A stretch of 64,000 nucleotides of DNA from Prochlorococcus marinus subsp. marinus str. CCMP1375 (GTDB lineage Bacteria; Cyanobacteriota; Cyanobacteriia; PCC-6307; Cyanobiaceae). Below the pieces are notes generated by a model, which was given only the letters and a program-made list of their open reading frames with translations, ran no database searches and was not told the origin of the DNA. The translations under genes were made by a program, and so were the position numbers. Below are positions 61,709-64,000 of the stretch, piece by piece (the first letter of the stretch is position 1; each line of letters begins with the position of its first letter). Location: the NCBI RefSeq assembly GCF_000007925.1, contig NC_005042.1, positions 62,001 through 126,000 on the forward strand, written 5' to 3'.

Positions 61709-63080
61709 TCAGATGCTCTACAAAGTCGTCTGGACCTAATATAATTTTTATTGGAATCTTTAGATTATTGGCTACTTCTTCAACAGTGACATCATCTAGA
61801 AATTTTAATTCATCATGTTTCAACATTACTGATGGCAGTAGAAGTTCATCCCCAAGCTCTTTATTTTTTAGTCCATTAATTATATCTTGACCAGTTAGTA
61901 ACCCAGTGACGACTTTCTCTTTGCCCCAATATGGGCTAGCTAGTCCAAAAACTTTGAGTGAAAGACCCTCAATTCTATTCATTCTTAAGGATATAGGGCT
62001 GAGAGCTTGCTCAACTAGTTTACCTACCACCCAACTACATGTTTTTTTCTTTGAAATTTTTTTGGGTAGATGTTGGGTAACTATATCCATGGCTTCTAGA
62101 AATGACCTGATGCTTCCTACTCCATTTTCTTCTTGCGGAAGATCTTCATAAGCCACCCTATGAGGAAGTTGTTTGTTTGCTATTAAATACCATTCATCAG
62201 AGAGCCATGCAAACCGACTTCCAATTTTAGATTGGAAGTCGGTTTGCATTCTCTCCACTAAACTAATGACTTTCTTTGCGCATTCTTCATTTACGGGTTG
62301 CAATCCATCTTGATCTGGCCTGAAGCGTGTAAGACCTACTGGAACCACTGCGGTTGAAATAATAGCCGGCCATGTTCCCTGCGCATATTGGAATAGATCA
62401 TTAATTGTTTTGGCGAGATTTTTACCATCATTAATCCCAGGGCATACAACTATTTGGGCATGCAATTGAAGTTTTTTTTCTGCAAACCATTTAATTTGTT
62501 CCATTATTAATCCTGCTTTATCGTTTTTTAATAATTGACTACGTAATTTTGAATCAGTGGCATGAACTGATACAAATAAAGGAGATAGTCGTTGTGCTTC
62601 AATCCTTTCCCAATCCTTTGGCATTAAATTAGTTAGCGTCAAATATGAGCCATAAAGAAAACTCATACGGTAGTCATCATCTTTTACATAAAGAGTTTGC
62701 CTGCGTCCTGCGGGCTGTTGATCTATAAAGCAAAACGAACAATTGTTATTGCATTGTTTGAGACCATCAAACAATGCTTCTGTAAAAATTAGTCCTAAAT
62801 CATCATCCAAATTTTTTTCGAGTTGAATATTATGCCTTTCGCCATTCTTATCTAAGACTTCAAGTTCTAATTCCTCTTCTGCAATTAAATATTTGTAATC
62901 AATCAGGTCTCGAGGCTTTACTCCATTAATTGTTAGCAATTGATCTCCAGCCTCAAACCCTAGATCCTCTCCGATTGACCCTGGATCTACAATTTTGATT
63001 AATGCTGGGTCTGGCTTGTAGCCCTTAGTTACCTCGGTTAAAGAAGGTATTGCAGAATTTGGAGAAGGTTCCTTCCACAC
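61683..63080 (-). CDS. Radical SAM / PDZ-like / DUF512 protein (TIGR03279-type)
   Basis: The 465-residue protein has a PDZ-like N-terminus (VDPGSIGEDLGFEAGDQLLTINGVKPRDLIDYKY, about 30-65). The radical SAM cysteine cluster is C-x3-C-x2-C at residues 110, 114 and 117 (CNNNCSFCFIDQQPAGRR), followed by a DUF512-like C-terminus (KVFGLASPYWGKEKVVTGLLTGQDII, LLPSVMLKHDELKFLDDVTVEEV). This is a conserved cyanobacterial family; its reaction is unknown, and relatives include DUF512 proteins of Clostridia. Codons 278 to 291 hold the 19-bp inverted repeat described separately. Confidence 0.9.
   Translation of the reverse strand: MWKEPSPNSAIPSLTEVTKGYKPDPALIKIVDPGSIGEDLGFEAGDQLLTINGVKPRDLIDYKYLIAEEELELEVLDKNGERHNIQLEKNLDDDLGLIFTEALFDGLKQCNNNCSFCFIDQQPAGRRQTLYVKDDDYRMSFLYGSYLTLTNLMPKDWERIEAQRLSPLFVSVHATDSKLRSQLLKNDKAGLIMEQIKWFAEKKLQLHAQIVVCPGINDGKNLAKTINDLFQYAQGTWPAIISTAVVPVGLTRFRPDQDGLQPVNEECAKKVISLVERMQTDFQSKIGSRFAWLSDEWYLIANKQLPHRVAYEDLPQEENGVGSIRSFLEAMDIVTQHLPKKISKKKTCSWVVGKLVEQALSPISLRMNRIEGLSLKVFGLASPYWGKEKVVTGLLTGQDIINGLKNKELGDELLLPSVMLKHDELKFLDDVTVEEVANNLKIPIKIILGPDDFVEHLIGEQENDS
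62207..62249. repeat. Perfect 19-bp inverted repeat inside the radical SAM gene
   Basis: ATGCAAACCGACTTCCAAT (62207-62225) is followed by TTTAG and then by ATTGGAAGTCGGTTTGCAT (62231-62249), the exact reverse complement. All 19 base pairs match, and the outer flanking bases do not pair. It is in frame with the minus-strand gene, encoding residues 278-291 (MQTDFQSKIGSRFA). Such a long perfect stem with a 5-base loop is not expected by chance in a 64 kb window. Confidence 0.97.
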
Positions 63081-63391
63081 AGATTAGAGAATTGTTCTTT
63101 TAGTTTGCTATCAAATTGTATTATTTTTCCATTTCGAATAGAAAAATTTTTAAGGCCTCCACAAATGGAGAAGCTTGTAGTTTTTTAATCTTATAAGTAA
63201 TTTGATACATGCGAAAAAGTAAAATCTTTAGATATTTAATTTAATTGCTTTTTAATTTCTTGTGCTGACAGGCTTACTTTGTAAACCTCTGCTTACTATC
63301 AACAATTTGAATTGATTTAATCCTGAGCTACTTCTTTTCCACTAAAGACTCCTCTGATTTATCTGAGGGATATTTATCTAGGCCCAGAACC
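63081..63391. other. Intergenic stretch, divergent promoters
   Basis: This gap of about 310 bases lies between the minus-strand radical SAM gene and the plus-strand DUF3120 gene. It is very AT-rich. The only ORFs are very short, for example an 11-codon frame at ATGCGAAAAAG near 63,210. I see no RNA gene and no strong hairpin. Confidence 0.55.
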
Positions 63392-64000
63392 TTGAGATTC
63401 TGGGCTAGTGCCCTTGTGGTGTTGCCTGTGTTTCTTCAGGCACCTTGGGTCCACTTTTATCCTTTGTCAGCACTTTTATTTACCTTTGTATTATTAGGAT
63501 TAGGAATTTCATTAGTTGTATTTTCTGATGATCAATGGGGTCGACTGGGGTCTCTTCTTGTAGGAGTAAGTGGAAGTTGGCTTGGCGGCTGTTTGTTTTG
63601 GGGATGGTTGAGAATGCACCCTGTTTTACATCTTCCAGTAGAGGCAGTTGCTTTGCCAGTGGCATTTGTTGGACTTTCCACTAGATGGCGTATCGGTTCT
63701 GCTTTTTATTTGGCTTGTTTACTTGGAACAGCTTTTACTGATTTCATGATGGTTTTAACAGGTGTAATGAAAAAATGGCCAGATATAGTTGCTGCGCCTA
63801 TAGATCAAGCAGCTCAGGCTCTTAACAAAACTTCCTTGAATCTTTTTAACCTTCCAACTTTATTACTACTTTTCATTGCAGCTATTTTGATAGTTTTTTT
63901 ATCAGATCAAATGAATCAAAGAGGTATTGTTAATTCTCCTGCAGGGGCGGCTTGGTTAGTAGCAGGAACAGCTTTGACAACAACACTTTGGGTTGATGGG
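63392..64000 (+). CDS. DUF3120-like membrane protein (partial)
   Basis: The plus-strand frame is open from just after a TGA at 63308-63310 to the window end, so the 3' end is missing. It contains LRFWASALVVLPVFLQAPWVHFYPLSALLFTFVLLGLG, GSWLGGCLFWGWLRMHPVLHLPVEAVALPVAFVGLSTRWRIGSAFYLACLLGTAFTDFMMVLTG and AAPIDQAAQALNKTSL, the pattern of the cyanobacterial DUF3120 family of multi-span proteins with unknown function. No ATG lies near the front. TTG at 63392 is the most plausible start I can find; a rarer codon further up is possible. About 203 residues are visible. Confidence 0.7.
   Translation, partial: MRFWASALVVLPVFLQAPWVHFYPLSALLFTFVLLGLGISLVVFSDDQWGRLGSLLVGVSGSWLGGCLFWGWLRMHPVLHLPVEAVALPVAFVGLSTRWRIGSAFYLACLLGTAFTDFMMVLTGVMKKWPDIVAAPIDQAAQALNKTSLNLFNLPTLLLLFIAAILIVFLSDQMNQRGIVNSPAGAAWLVAGTALTTTLWVDG

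Overview
This window comes from a Prochlorococcus-type picocyanobacterium, most likely a low-light-adapted lineage. The support is an AT-rich sequence, dense short-spaced genes, PSII subunit PsbX, Ycf66, two high-light-inducible proteins, a cyanobacterial suf cluster, and a circularly permuted two-piece tmRNA whose tag reads ANKIVSFSRQTAPVAA. The strain cannot be fixed from the sequence alone. I see no insertion sequences, CRISPR arrays or phage genes.

Positions 1-13,300 are a cell-surface polysaccharide region. It holds a truncated ABC exporter, a GT4 glycosyltransferase, an AsnB-type amidotransferase, two GT39-type membrane glycosyltransferases (one with a C-terminal TPR-like tail), a methyltransferase-GT2 fusion, a flippase-like membrane protein, and gmd plus fcl, which together make GDP-L-fucose. 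The genes are even more AT-rich than the rest. The block ends at the two-piece ssrA gene (about 13,316-13,594, minus strand), a plausible island edge.

Positions 13,600-24,900 are mainly core genes: an RlmL-like RNA methyltransferase, a membrane/holin-like pair, several small proteins, a stand-alone LigD-phosphoesterase-like protein, smc, a PRC-barrel protein, an LpxB-related protein, a tRNA-Leu, biotin carboxylase (accC) and a YggT protein. Positions 24,900-31,900 hold psbX, ycf66 with a tandem-repeat tail, an hli gene, a large ABC transporter, a HIT protein, peptide deformylase and an S9 peptidase. Positions 31,900-36,600 hold sufBCDS on the minus strand, with no sufR beside it.

Positions 36,700-52,200 include a DUF4912 protein preceded by a possible short leader ORF, phosphoglucomutase, RarA, a phosphopantetheinyl transferase and a peroxiredoxin that start back to back on the same CATG, coaX-cysH, NDH-2, an ion-transport block (SLC13-type transporter with RCK_C domains, KtrB, KtrA) followed by anmK, then a ribbon-helix-helix regulator with palindromes upstream and an orphan Nif11-like protein. 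Positions 52,200-64,000 hold an ABC-F ATPase, an HtrA protease, small cyanobacterial proteins, a second hli gene, xseAB, a YihY protein, an inositol-monophosphatase-like protein, a TolC-like protein, a radical SAM/DUF512 protein and the start of a DUF3120 membrane protein.

The most surprising purely sequence-level signal is a perfect 19-bp inverted repeat with a 5-nt loop (62,207-62,249) inside the radical SAM gene. Other items worth a second look are the two-piece ssrA at the island edge, the LigD-phosphoesterase-like protein next to smc, the orphan Nif11-like protein ending in a double glycine, and a tRNA-Leu whose anticodon reads AAG.
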